NCBI GenBank assembly: GCA_031551355.1
Contig: JAVBNT010000026.1
Span: forward strand, 1 to 40,950
Length of the DNA: 40,950 bases
Direction: 5' to 3'
Origin: JAVBNT01 sp031551355
Lineage (GTDB): Bacteria; Vulcanimicrobiota; CADAWZ01
The translations under genes were made by a program, and so were the position numbers. Below are positions 32,097-39,436 of the stretch, in pieces. Below the pieces are notes generated by a model that did not search any database, was not told where the DNA came from, and saw nothing but the letters and a program-made list of their open reading frames with translations. Positions within the stretch are counted from its first letter, which is position 1; each line of letters opens with the position of its first letter.

Positions 32097-33000
32097 TATT
32101 CTCATCCTTTTTCCAGACAGCCGAATATTTCATCAGCAGCTCATGCGGATGGTATGAGAGCTTGGATTTCCTGAGTCCCTCTTTTCCCATATCGTCTTCT
32201 CTGTTTATATATTTAAAATCAAGACAATCGGAGGCAAAAAGCTTGTTTATCGCCTGATAAGCTCCGGTTATGCTGATATCAGCCTTTTCAAACTGAACGA
32301 CAAAAGTATCTTCAGCAGCTTTTGTTCCCATAGAATAAGCAATTATATTATTATCAACTTTAAGTATTCCTCCTCTTGCCTCCAGAGCCTCAAACGATGA
32401 AAGCATTCTCTCGATCGCACAAATCTCTTCTTTAAGCATTTCATCCGCTTCATGCCGGACATGTTTATCATACCATCGGCGCTGATAATTCAAAACATCC
32501 TCTACATTAGCGGAAGACATCGGTTCATAAGCATATCTTCCGTAATACTCTTCAAAAAATCTATGTACAAAATTACGTTTTGAATGGTATTTTTTGCCCT
32601 TTAATTCCGCCAGATCCGCAGATAAATAAATATAATCGGCTTCGTCACGATCCTCTGAGTATAAAAACTCATCCGAAAAAACACTTTCGATCCTGTCGAC
32701 CATATCATCGGTCAAACCTACCAAAAGCGGACGAACGTTACATTTCAAAGTATATTTGCGGATTTTATCCAGAGCCGCCGCTAAGTCTCCCTGCCCCAAA
32801 GGACACATAAAACCGAGACTGGCACAAAGGCCGCCGCTGATAAATAAAAAACCGTCTTCCACAGAAAACATCGTTTGATACAATGACTGCCATAAAAAAA
32901 GATTGGCAAAAGAACCATCGGAAGCCCTATAAGGGTATGTTTGCAAATATTTATCTATTTCCTGTTTGTCAGACAAAGTAACCGGCTTCATTTCTAGCAT
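32089..33000 (-). CDS. DUF2156 / phosphatidylglycerol lysyltransferase C-terminal-like protein
   Basis: A 303-residue cytoplasmic protein with a double-GNAT fold pattern. ASDGSFANLFLWQSLYQTMF near the start, LKGKKYHSKRNFVHRFFEE in the middle, ITGAYQAINKLFA and the late YINREDDMGKEGLRKSKLSY are the family blocks. Relatives are aminoacyl-transfer or acyl-transfer enzymes. The frame extends 155 residues upstream into low-complexity Phe/His-rich translation that also covers the divergent gene's start, so I take the ATG at 33000, with GGAGA ~11 bases before it. It heads the operon running down to 28334. Confidence 0.82.
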   Translation of the reverse strand: MLEMKPVTLSDKQEIDKYLQTYPYRASDGSFANLFLWQSLYQTMFSVEDGFLFISGGLCASLGFMCPLGQGDLAAALDKIRKYTLKCNVRPLLVGLTDDMVDRIESVFSDEFLYSEDRDEADYIYLSADLAELKGKKYHSKRNFVHRFFEEYYGRYAYEPMSSANVEDVLNYQRRWYDKHVRHEADEMLKEEICAIERMLSSFEALEARGGILKVDNNIIAYSMGTKAAEDTFVVQFEKADISITGAYQAINKLFASDCLDFKYINREDDMGKEGLRKSKLSYHPHELLMKYSAVWKKDENND

Positions 33001-33177
33001 ATAAATTAGTTTCTCCAATACTGTGAATAACCGAAAACATTCTTTTAGACAATATTTTTGTCCTTTAAAAAACGAATGAGGTAGGAAAAAAGTTTGAAAA
33101 TATAAAATAATAATAACAAAACACTTATTGTTGCAATTATGAAAACTATTCCGAGAATAAAGGAGGCTGTAAAAGAT

Positions 33178-33888
33178 ATGGAACTGCAATTTAAAGAAGA
33201 AAAAATCGGGGAAATTCCAGTGATGATGGTTTATCAAAACTCTCCTCGTGAAGCGGCCAAAAAAGGAACAATACTTTTCTATCACGGTCTCCTGTCTAAT
33301 AAAATGGGTTCGGAAAAAGAGCTGAGAAGCCTTGCCGACAACGGATTTCTTGTCGTATCCGTTGATAATTTCGGACACGGCAGCAGAAAAATTCACGACT
33401 ACAATACGAGATTCCACTCGCATAATCCCGATTTTGAACAATGCTTTATACAGGCAATAGAACAAACAATATCAGAAGTTCCCGGGATTATTGATGAACT
33501 TTCCCAAGAAATTATATACGAGGGAAAACTGGGGATCTGCGGCATTTCCATGGGAGGATTTATCACCTACGGCGCCGCGGCGGCAGATAACAGATTCAAA
33601 GCCGCCTGCCCCATCGCCGGTTGTCCAAAGTGGAAAAGTGAAAACAGCGCTCACCGGAAACCTGAACGCTTTTTCCCTACGGCTCTGCTTGCGCAAAACG
33701 GAGGCAGCGACGTCTCAGTATGGCCCAAACCGGCAAGGGAATTCAATCAGGAGCTTCTCCCCTATTATGCAGCTGATGCGGACAAACTGGCGTATGTTGA
33801 ATTTGAAGGCGAAGGACATTTTATGTCGGAACAGGGCTGGTATTTTCTGTGGGAAAATGTGCTGACCTGGTTTAAATATTTTATGTAA
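33178..33888 (+). CDS. Alpha/beta hydrolase (YtmA-like esterase)
   Basis: A 236-residue serine hydrolase. It has an oxyanion-strand motif (TILFYHGLLSNKMGSEKELR), a GHGSRK turn, the nucleophile elbow GICGISMGGFITYGAA and the catalytic His in FEGEGHFMSEQGW. The size and layout fit small prolyl-oligopeptidase-like esterases such as YtmA/YitV. AAGGAGG is 11 bases before the ATG at 33178, so the 13 residues added by the earlier ATG are dropped. It is divergent from the DUF2156 gene (177 bp) and convergent with the Cys-rich protein. No signal peptide, so cytoplasmic. Confidence 0.87.
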   Translation: MELQFKEEKIGEIPVMMVYQNSPREAAKKGTILFYHGLLSNKMGSEKELRSLADNGFLVVSVDNFGHGSRKIHDYNTRFHSHNPDFEQCFIQAIEQTISEVPGIIDELSQEIIYEGKLGICGISMGGFITYGAAAADNRFKAACPIAGCPKWKSENSAHRKPERFFPTALLAQNGGSDVSVWPKPAREFNQELLPYYAADADKLAYVEFEGEGHFMSEQGWYFLWENVLTWFKYFM

Positions 33889-33907
33889 TTTTTCATAGTT
33901 ACATACG

Positions 33908-33957
33908 ATTTGTCCTTTCCCATAAGTTGCTGCAGCAACTTATGGGAAAGGACAAAT
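33908..33957. repeat. Perfect spacerless 50-bp palindrome
   Basis: The left 25 bases (ATTTGTCCTTTCCC then ATAAGTTGCTG) are the exact reverse complement of the right 25 (CAGCAACTTAT then GGGAAAGGACAAAT). There is no spacer and no mismatch. It starts 19 bp after the hydrolase stop. It may be an extreme bidirectional terminator, but neither flank has a real T-tract. Confidence 0.85.
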
Positions 33958-33966
33958 ATCAATTAA

Positions 33967-34013
33967 TAGAATAAAAGAACCTCTGAAAATTTTTCAGAGG
34001 TTCTTTTATTCTA
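33967..34013. terminator. Perfect 47-bp palindrome, probable bidirectional terminator
   Basis: Arms of 23 bases (TAGAATAAAAGAACCTCTG plus AAAA, and its complement) flank a single central T at 33990 with no mismatch. The AAAA/TTTT at the tip and the A/T-rich outer arm could support termination of both the hydrolase and the Cys-rich gene. It lies only 9 bp from the preceding palindrome. Confidence 0.75.
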
Positions 34014-34029
34014 TGAGTTTTAGCTTAAG

Positions 34030-34416
34030 TTATTTCTTTTCAGCTTTTTTCTCTACTTTTTTGCCATCGGCGCATTTGCAGTCTTTATTGCATTTTGCAT
34101 CTTTTGTGCATTTGCAGTCGGTTCCGCATTTACAGTCTTTGCTGCATTTGCAGTCTTTGGCAGCAGTTGTTTTGCCGTCTTTGCTGCATTTGCAATCTTT
34201 ACAGGCAGCAGCTTTACCGTCTTTGCAGCATTTGCCGTCTTTCGGGCACTCTTTTCCGTCTTTACAGCATTTCGCATCAGTTGCTTTAGTGTCAGCCGCT
34301 TTCTGGGACACTGCCTTTTTGTCCGAGCCGCATTTATTGCAAGCCAAAAGGTTGGTATTGACCATAGCAAAAGCGAACATAACAAGGATAGCAGCAAACA
34401 ATGTAATTTTCTTCAA
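34030..34416 (-). CDS. Exported lysine/cysteine-rich repeat protein (metallothionein-like composition)
   Basis: A 128-residue protein. The signal peptide (ITLFAAILVMFAFAMVNTNL) ends near LLA-CNKC. The mature chain is built of short Cys repeats: CCKDGKECPKDGKCCKDGK, then CKDCKCSKDGK, DCKCSKDCKCGTDCKC and NKDCKCADGKK, with 19 Cys and very many Lys/Asp. Translation starts at TTG (34416) behind a strong AGGAGG, which is unusual here. The Cys spacing (C-K-C, C-C, D-C-K-C) suggests metal binding or disulfide cross-linking outside the inner membrane. A conventional lipobox is not clear. It is a lone gene ending at the double palindromes. No homologue recognised. Confidence 0.85.
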   Translation of the reverse strand: MKKITLFAAILVMFAFAMVNTNLLACNKCGSDKKAVSQKAADTKATDAKCCKDGKECPKDGKCCKDGKAAACKDCKCSKDGKTTAAKDCKCSKDCKCGTDCKCTKDAKCNKDCKCADGKKVEKKAEKK

Positions 34417-34534
34417 AACGATTTCCTCCTGAGAAATTAATAATAAAGGTTCCTTTGTATTCTATAAAAAGCTTAAATACCCTTTTATTTTATTAAAAAA
34501 GATAAATGAATCTAAAAAATCATATTACCATAAA

Positions 34535-35704
34535 TCACTTGACAATTCTGTTTACTTCAAAAATAGGCAGCAGTATCGAAATAACTACAAACCCGACAAC
34601 ACCGCCCAAAATTAAAATCATTGCCGGTTCAAAAAGCTGAATGAACAGGGACAATCGCCTGTCGGCTTCTTTCTCGTAAAAATCAGCGACGACATTCATC
34701 ATTTTTTCAAGTTCCCCCGTCTGTTGACCCGTTTCCACCATATTGACAAGTAAAGGCGGAAAATAGCGGCTGAGGGAAGCAGAAAGAGACAATCCTTTTT
34801 CCACGCTTTTTTCGACTGTTACAAGCTCTTTTTCCAGTGAAACGTTATCAACAACATCTCTGGCCGACTCAAGGGCTTTTAACAACGGCACGCTTCCCCC
34901 GTGCAAAAGACCGAGCGTTCTCGACCATCTTGAAAGCATAGTATAACGGTAAGCCTGACCGACAAAAGGCATCGACAGTTTCAGATTGTCTTTAAATTTT
35001 TTCGGCACATATTTTATATAGCAATATATCCCGGCGGCAATAAGCAATAAAATTACGATGGAATAGTCTCTTAAAAAAGAGCCCATTGAGACCAGTATTT
35101 GCGTTGTCAGCGGTAATTTTTTATTAAAATTATCAAACACTTCCGTAAGCGTAGGGGCTATATAGGCAAGTATAAACATTACAAGCGCAGTGCTTGCCGT
35201 CATTATGACCATCGGATAAATAAGCGCACCGATAATCTTCTTTGCCGACTGCGACTCTTTTTCAAGAAAAGATGCATAACGCTCCAATATCAGCTCCAGA
35301 TTTCCGACAGACTCCCCGGCGTAAGCCATTTTAACAAGCAGCGGAGGAAACATCTTATCGTTCGCCAGTCCTTCGGAAAAGCTCTTTCCCTCTTCCATTG
35401 CTGTTTTCAGACGCGCAAGAGATCGTCCCAGAGCCTTTGAGTCTACCTGGGTAATAATCGAATCAAGGGCGGAAACCATGGGAATCCCGGCGGCAAGAAG
35501 AGACGAAAGCTGAGTAAGCACAAAAGACAATGAGTCTTTTGAGACACTTGCCGAAGAATCCGAGGCGGTATCCAAATGAAGATCTTTCGGGTAAAGCCCT
35601 TTGCCTTTAAGACGGTCATAGGCTATTTTTCTAGAAGGCGCTCCCAGGAGTCCCGTAGAGAGCTTACCATTCTGATTGTAAGCTGTATATTCATAAATAG
35701 GCAT
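34535..35704 (-). CDS. Type II secretion / type IV pilus inner-membrane protein (GspF/PilC)
   Basis: A 389-residue GspF-family platform protein. The start MPIYEYTAYNQNGKLSTGLL is the family N-terminus. Two cytoplasmic F domains (about 55-180 and 255-380) each carry LSSLLAAGIPMVSALD / LGLLHGGSVPLLKALE-type motifs and end in EKESQSAKKIIGALIYPMVI / EKEADRRLSLFIQLFEPAMI before membrane helices. It organises the assembly ATPase and pseudopilin polymerisation. GAGGTG precedes the ATG. No GspE, GspG, pilin or secretin gene is nearby, so the rest of the machine must be encoded elsewhere. Confidence 0.92.
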   Translation of the reverse strand: MPIYEYTAYNQNGKLSTGLLGAPSRKIAYDRLKGKGLYPKDLHLDTASDSSASVSKDSLSFVLTQLSSLLAAGIPMVSALDSIITQVDSKALGRSLARLKTAMEEGKSFSEGLANDKMFPPLLVKMAYAGESVGNLELILERYASFLEKESQSAKKIIGALIYPMVIMTASTALVMFILAYIAPTLTEVFDNFNKKLPLTTQILVSMGSFLRDYSIVILLLIAAGIYCYIKYVPKKFKDNLKLSMPFVGQAYRYTMLSRWSRTLGLLHGGSVPLLKALESARDVVDNVSLEKELVTVEKSVEKGLSLSASLSRYFPPLLVNMVETGQQTGELEKMMNVVADFYEKEADRRLSLFIQLFEPAMILILGGVVGFVVISILLPIFEVNRIVK

Positions 35705-35804
35705 ATAAGAAGCACCTCATGGATCATTTTCATCATCTTAAATATTTACAAAAAATTTCTTCAAAAGCATAAATATACCTTTTACGAAATACGGAAGGAA
35801 TGAA

Positions 35805-35834
35805 ATGAATTATAGCAAATTAAGCAAATTATGA
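35805..35834 (+). CDS. Nine-codon leader peptide coupled to the GNAT gene
   Basis: ATG at 35805 follows GGAAGGAATGAA and encodes M-N-Y-S-K-L-S-K-L. Its TGA stop overlaps the ATG of the acetyltransferase (ATGA at 35831). The downstream gene has no SD of its own, so re-initiation from this leader is a plausible route for its translation. Confidence 0.45.
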   Translation: MNYSKLSKL

Positions 35835-36442
35835 TCACAGGAAAAAAAATAACACTAAAACCATTTGACGCCGAAGACTCGGAAAGACTGCGCGAATGGG
35901 CAAATCTCCATGAAATATGTTTTTCCGCTGATTTTTCATATCCGATAAATGAACTTGAACATCAGCACTGGTATGAAAAAATATCCGCAGACAGAACGAA
36001 GCTATTTTTTTCGTTTTACAACGGCTCTGAACACAAAGGATGTGTCTGGCTTGAATATATTGACTATGTAAATTCCAAGGCAAGAGTATATTCTGTCAGT
36101 TCTCAAAAGGAATCCCTGGCTTCGGAAGAATGGTCTGAAGCGATATATCTGATCACAAAATATGCTTTTTCAAAATTGAATCTCAATAAAATATACTGCG
36201 AGATACCTGCCGGAAATACCTTTTTAAAATCAATTTTTGAAAGAGGGGGCTTAAAACAGGAAGCAATTCTCATCGAAGAATTCTTCAAAAACGGAACTTA
36301 TGAAAATGCCATCAGGTTCTCCGCTATACGCAGCAAGCCGGCATCTCAGCAGAATGCCCAGCAAAGTACTCCCGACACTAAACACGAAGTCCCCAGGGTT
36401 CAATGGTTTCAAACGACTAAAAATCTCAGAAACGACAAATAA
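35831..36442 (+). CDS. GNAT family acetyltransferase (RimJ/RimL-like)
   Basis: A 203-residue protein. KKITLKPFDAEDSERLREWA, the middle KGCVWLEYIDYVNSKARVYS and the late LNKIYCEIPAGNTFLKSIFE (motif B, with G-G-L-K-Q-E-A next) fit the GNAT_3 group that acetylates or modifies small molecules, sugars or ribosomal N-termini. The usual R/Q-x-x-G-x-G/A loop of motif A is not obvious (SSQKESLASEEWSEAIYL), so activity may be altered. The last ~40 residues are polar. It leads an operon with the hexapeptide-repeat and HEAT genes (16 bp, then an ATGA overlap). Confidence 0.75.
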   Translation: MITGKKITLKPFDAEDSERLREWANLHEICFSADFSYPINELEHQHWYEKISADRTKLFFSFYNGSEHKGCVWLEYIDYVNSKARVYSVSSQKESLASEEWSEAIYLITKYAFSKLNLNKIYCEIPAGNTFLKSIFERGGLKQEAILIEEFFKNGTYENAIRFSAIRSKPASQQNAQQSTPDTKHEVPRVQWFQTTKNLRNDK

Positions 36443-36458
36443 AGTTTAAGGATAAAAA

Positions 36459-36983
36459 ATGATTAATGAATTTGGCGGCTATCAACCTGTTATCGACGAA
36501 AGTGCTTTTATTCATGAAAGTGCGGTAATTATTGGTAATGTTGAAATAAAGAAAAATGCCGGCATCTGGTGCGGAGCGACAATCAGAGGAGACGTTGAAA
36601 AAATAACTGTCGGAGAAAACTCCAATATACAGGACAACTGTATTTTACACACAGGAAAAGGTATGCCTATGAATATTGGCAATAATGTTGTAGTCGGACA
36701 CGGAGTAAACCTTCACTCCTGTACAATTGAAGATAACGCGCTCATAGGCATAGGCTCTATTTTACTTGACGGAGCTTATATCGGAAAAAATTGCATCGTG
36801 GCGGCAGGGAGCCTTGTCAGTCCCGGAAAAAAATTCGCAGAAGGAAAACTGCTTATGGGAACGCCTGCCAAAGCTGTCAGAGATATAACGGAAAAAGATA
36901 TACACCATCAAAGAACCCTTGTAAAGGCTTACAGAGAACTGGCAAATAAATATAAAAAAACGGAAAAACATATAAATAAATGA
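36459..36983 (+). CDS. Gamma-carbonic anhydrase-like hexapeptide-repeat protein
   Basis: A 174-residue left-handed beta-helix protein. Hexapeptide turns run from ESAVIIGNVEIKKNAGIWCG to NCIVAAGSLVSPGKKF, with TIRGDVEKITVGENSNIQDN, a His in CILHTGKG and two in VVGHGVNLHSC, the zinc-ligand pattern of the YrdA/CaiE/PaaY gamma-carbonic anhydrase group. GTPAKAVRDITEKDI is the usual end. AAGGAT precedes the ATG. Such proteins form trimers; many bind zinc and some lack measured activity. It lies 16 bp after the GNAT gene and overlaps the next by four bases. Confidence 0.9.
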   Translation: MINEFGGYQPVIDESAFIHESAVIIGNVEIKKNAGIWCGATIRGDVEKITVGENSNIQDNCILHTGKGMPMNIGNNVVVGHGVNLHSCTIEDNALIGIGSILLDGAYIGKNCIVAAGSLVSPGKKFAEGKLLMGTPAKAVRDITEKDIHHQRTLVKAYRELANKYKKTEKHINK

Positions 36984-38230
36984 GATTTCTTATAATATAC
37001 GCGCTGATTTTATTATTGTTTATATCAATGTCAAATATGTTGACAGCACAATCGGACTATGCCCGTGATCAGGAGCCTGCTCAGGAAAACAATCCGCAAA
37101 GCGGGATAATCGAAAAAGCCGAAGCCCTGATAAAAAAAGAGACAGAACTGCTGTCACCGGAAGTTTTATTATACCAATACGTGGATGCGGATACAACGGA
37201 AAATATAATATTTGAAATACTGGCGGAAAACTCAATAAACGGCAAAATAACATTGGTTCAGGCATTTTCTCAAGGTTCCCTCAAGTATGATGAGAACAGA
37301 ATACCGCCGCTGCTGATAAGTGATAAGGCATACGTCATCAGAGACAGAATATTGTCTTGCTGCGCCACAAATAAAGATCCCGTCCTAATTCCCTATGCAC
37401 AAAATGCAATATATGACGATGATTACTATATACGCGCAAGAGCTGTATGGTATCTGGCAAAAATGGGTGCCGTAGAAAGCCTTCAGGAGATAGAGAGAGG
37501 CATTGCCAACGAAAGCGGATGGTGTGCACTCAGATTTGCCCAGTCTGCTATGCTGCTGGGAAGTGCCAATGCAAAAACTTTTCTTAAAAATAAGTCTTTG
37601 AACGTGGAAAATTCCAAAATACAAGCCTACGCGCTGTCAATGCTTCTTGAGGCCGGCGATTACTCCGCAATAGACCCGCTCGTCAAATTGTGCGGCAATT
37701 TCGATGACCGGGCTTCAGCAATATCGTATGAAGCCATTGCCAAATATTTACCGCAGGAAAAAACGGACATACTTGCCAGGGCTTTGGCTAAGGGAGATAC
37801 GGTTTCATCGTGTATTATACTTGACCGGTTATCCGCTTTCGAAGAGCCGGAGAAAATAATAAAAAAAGCGTTGCCGGACAGCGATAAAAGAAAAGCGGCA
37901 TTGCTGAAAGGCATCATCACCGATGCCGATAAGTCAGAGGAATCTTTTCTGAACGCCGTAAAATCAGACTACACTATTGAAATGACGGCAGCATCACTTA
38001 AACTGTCGGCTGCCATAAACCATCAAAACGGCCTCAGTCTTGCCAGAAAACTTATAGAAAAAAAACACAACCGGGCAATAACGGTACAATGTTTAGAAAT
38101 AATCTGCAAATACGGAAATGAACAGGACTTGCTGTTGCTGTCGCCATTTCTGGAGCAGGAAGACACAGGCATTGCTCTCTGTGCCGCTGATGCCGTGCTT
38201 TCCATAAACAAAAAATCCACCGGCCTATAA
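36980..38230 (+). CDS. Exported HEAT-repeat protein
   Basis: A 416-residue protein with a signal peptide (FLIIYALILLLFISMSNML, cleavage near TAQ). The mature part is an alpha-helical solenoid of HEAT-like pairs: IPYAQNAIYDDDYYIRARAV with WYLAKMGAVESLQEIERGI, ALSMLLEAGDYSAIDPLVKL, QCLEIICKYGNEQDLLLLSP and LEQEDTGIALCAADAVLSI. It likely acts as a periplasmic scaffold. The start overlaps the gamma-CA stop (ATGA). It is the last gene of the operon and converges with the 38273 gene across a 42-bp gap holding only CCGGCCTATAACCGG. Confidence 0.85.
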   Translation: MRFLIIYALILLLFISMSNMLTAQSDYARDQEPAQENNPQSGIIEKAEALIKKETELLSPEVLLYQYVDADTTENIIFEILAENSINGKITLVQAFSQGSLKYDENRIPPLLISDKAYVIRDRILSCCATNKDPVLIPYAQNAIYDDDYYIRARAVWYLAKMGAVESLQEIERGIANESGWCALRFAQSAMLLGSANAKTFLKNKSLNVENSKIQAYALSMLLEAGDYSAIDPLVKLCGNFDDRASAISYEAIAKYLPQEKTDILARALAKGDTVSSCIILDRLSAFEEPEKIIKKALPDSDKRKAALLKGIITDADKSEESFLNAVKSDYTIEMTAASLKLSAAINHQNGLSLARKLIEKKHNRAITVQCLEIICKYGNEQDLLLLSPFLEQEDTGIALCAADAVLSINKKSTGL

Positions 38231-38272
38231 CCGGCAGATTCATTATTCAAAAAATATTCTCTATTTGTTATT

Positions 38273-38677
38273 TTAATTTTCAGGAAAATCCAACACAGCA
38301 TCCTCACCGTTTATAGTGTATTTTAGCTGGGCAATAAACTCTTTCCACTGCTCCTGAGTTACATTTCCGCGTTTAGGCATCAGTCCCAGGCTAGTCTCCA
38401 TTACCATTGTAAAAACCGCCTTTTCAAGCGAAGCACCGATGTCTCTATATGTAGTCATAGAGAAACAATAAATGGAGTCATCACTTAAAGGAAAATACGG
38501 AGGTATTTCCCAAAAAAGCTCTTTATGAAAGGCTTGCATCTCAGGAGAATCTTTAGCAAAACATCCTATTGTAAATATTTTGGCAGCATCATCAAATGAA
38601 GCTTTGAATTCAATTTCAACATCATTGTAAGCATTTTCCAAAGCAAGAATTGCTTCACCGATACAAGATTGTTCCAT
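38273..38677 (-). CDS. Small cytoplasmic protein, unknown function
   Basis: A 134-residue acidic protein (IGEAILALENAYNDVEIEFK, FWEIPPYFPLSDDSIYCFS, GNVTQEQWKEFIAQLKYTIN). No signal peptide, no membrane segment, no recognised motif. The ATG at 38677 has AGGAGA seven bases before it; the 30 extra residues of the longer frame cross a terminator and are rejected. It is just downstream of the 6S RNA, separated by that terminator. Confidence 0.75.
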   Translation of the reverse strand: MEQSCIGEAILALENAYNDVEIEFKASFDDAAKIFTIGCFAKDSPEMQAFHKELFWEIPPYFPLSDDSIYCFSMTTYRDIGASLEKAVFTMVMETSLGLMPKRGNVTQEQWKEFIAQLKYTINGEDAVLDFPEN

Positions 38678-38709
38678 ACAAGTCTCCTTCCATAAAAAAT
38701 CAGCGATAT

Positions 38710-38734
38710 AAAAAAAGCGTCTGACACAGACGGC
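38710..38734 (-). terminator. Terminator downstream of 6S RNA
   Basis: On the minus strand CGTCTG-TGT-CAGACG forms a perfect six-base stem with a three-base loop, followed by C then TTTTTTT. It lies ~75 bp past the mature 6S 3' end. Confidence 0.7.
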
Positions 38735-38811
38735 ATAAAAATAATATTTTATTTTTACATTGCACAATCAACAACAGCGACGCTCTATAAGCAGTTTATA
38801 GCTATAAATAA

Positions 38812-38992
38812 AGTTCCCCCACAGTGCCGCCATCCCAGAGAATTGAACCTGCACACGCAGGTGGGAGCGCCTCCATCCTTGTTTAAAAGGATTCCTGAAA
38901 CCAGGCATTCACTAAAAAACAAGAGTCCAGCCCCCTATGTAAACTTATCGGCTCAACACACCATTAGGATAAAGCGAACACCGCAGGGAAAC
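38812..38992 (-). ncRNA. ssrS: 6S RNA
   Basis: On the minus strand, TTCCCTGCGGTGTTCGC at the 5' side pairs with GGCGGCACTGTGGGGGAA at the 3' side as a closing stem. Conserved landmarks follow in order: TGTTCGC, TTGAGCCGATA, a large central region, GGCGCTCCCACC, GCAGGTTCAATTC and GGCGGCA. This is the known 6S layout: closing stem, central bubble mimicking an open promoter, terminal stem. Length is ~180 nt. 6S RNA binds sigma70-type RNA polymerase and dampens transcription in stationary phase. The exact ends are inferred from the stem. Confidence 0.88.
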
Positions 38993-39003
38993 CTCACATA
39001 CCT

Positions 39004-39032
39004 ATGTTATCATATATAGAATGCCAATGCAA
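39004..39032 (-). promoter_or_regulatory. Candidate sigma70 promoter of 6S RNA
   Basis: On the minus strand TTGCAT, a 17-bp spacer and TAACAT precede the 6S 5' end by about ten bases. The elements are imperfect but well placed. Confidence 0.5.
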
Positions 39033-39383
39033 TATCTTGACAAAAAGATTTTAACAGTTTATTAACATTTCGCTAAATAAATTATCACAAAAATGTAAAT
39101 TAAAAACACCAACGCCATTTTTAAATAAAAAACATCGCCATATTGCATACTTTTTCCGCAATACTTGTCTCTGTAAAGCATTTTTGGCAATATTAAACAT
39201 AATGTTTTTTCATACTGTCCTACCGAAGTTTACCAATGAATATACCGGCAGAAATTGTCATGCATAGAAAATCACAGCTCATAAATGAAAAATAATAATC
39301 GTCCGCATACACACCCGTGCCGCGCCCCCTGTTCATATAAAATCGCCAACAGAGTTTATCATCAATACAGTCTGTTTTCGTAC
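39033..39383. other. AT-rich spacer without a gene
   Basis: No reading frame, RNA or repeat is supportable here. It separates the 6S promoter from the terminator of the Gln-rich protein gene. Confidence 0.6.
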
Positions 39384-39415
39384 ACTAAAAAGAGCAGTCT
39401 TTAAAGACTGCTCTT
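39384..39415 (-). terminator. Terminator of the Gln/Met/Gly-rich gene
   Basis: AAGAGCAGTCTTT and AAAGACTGCTCTT form a perfect 26-bp palindrome (39390-39415); on the minus strand TTTTTAG follows. It is 21 bp past the stop codon. Confidence 0.85.
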
Positions 39416-39436
39416 AAATTCAAAACATTAAAACTC

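Noticed and set aside
33001..33465. 155-residue N-terminal extension of the DUF2156 gene
   Set aside because: Low-complexity Phe/His/Cys-rich translation crossing the divergent hydrolase gene and its promoter; the family fold begins at MKPVTL.
34053..34432. Two frames of 114 and 139 residues overlapping the Cys-rich gene
   Set aside because: They are frame-shifted and antisense readings of the same repeats. The chosen frame has the SD, signal peptide and Cys periodicity.
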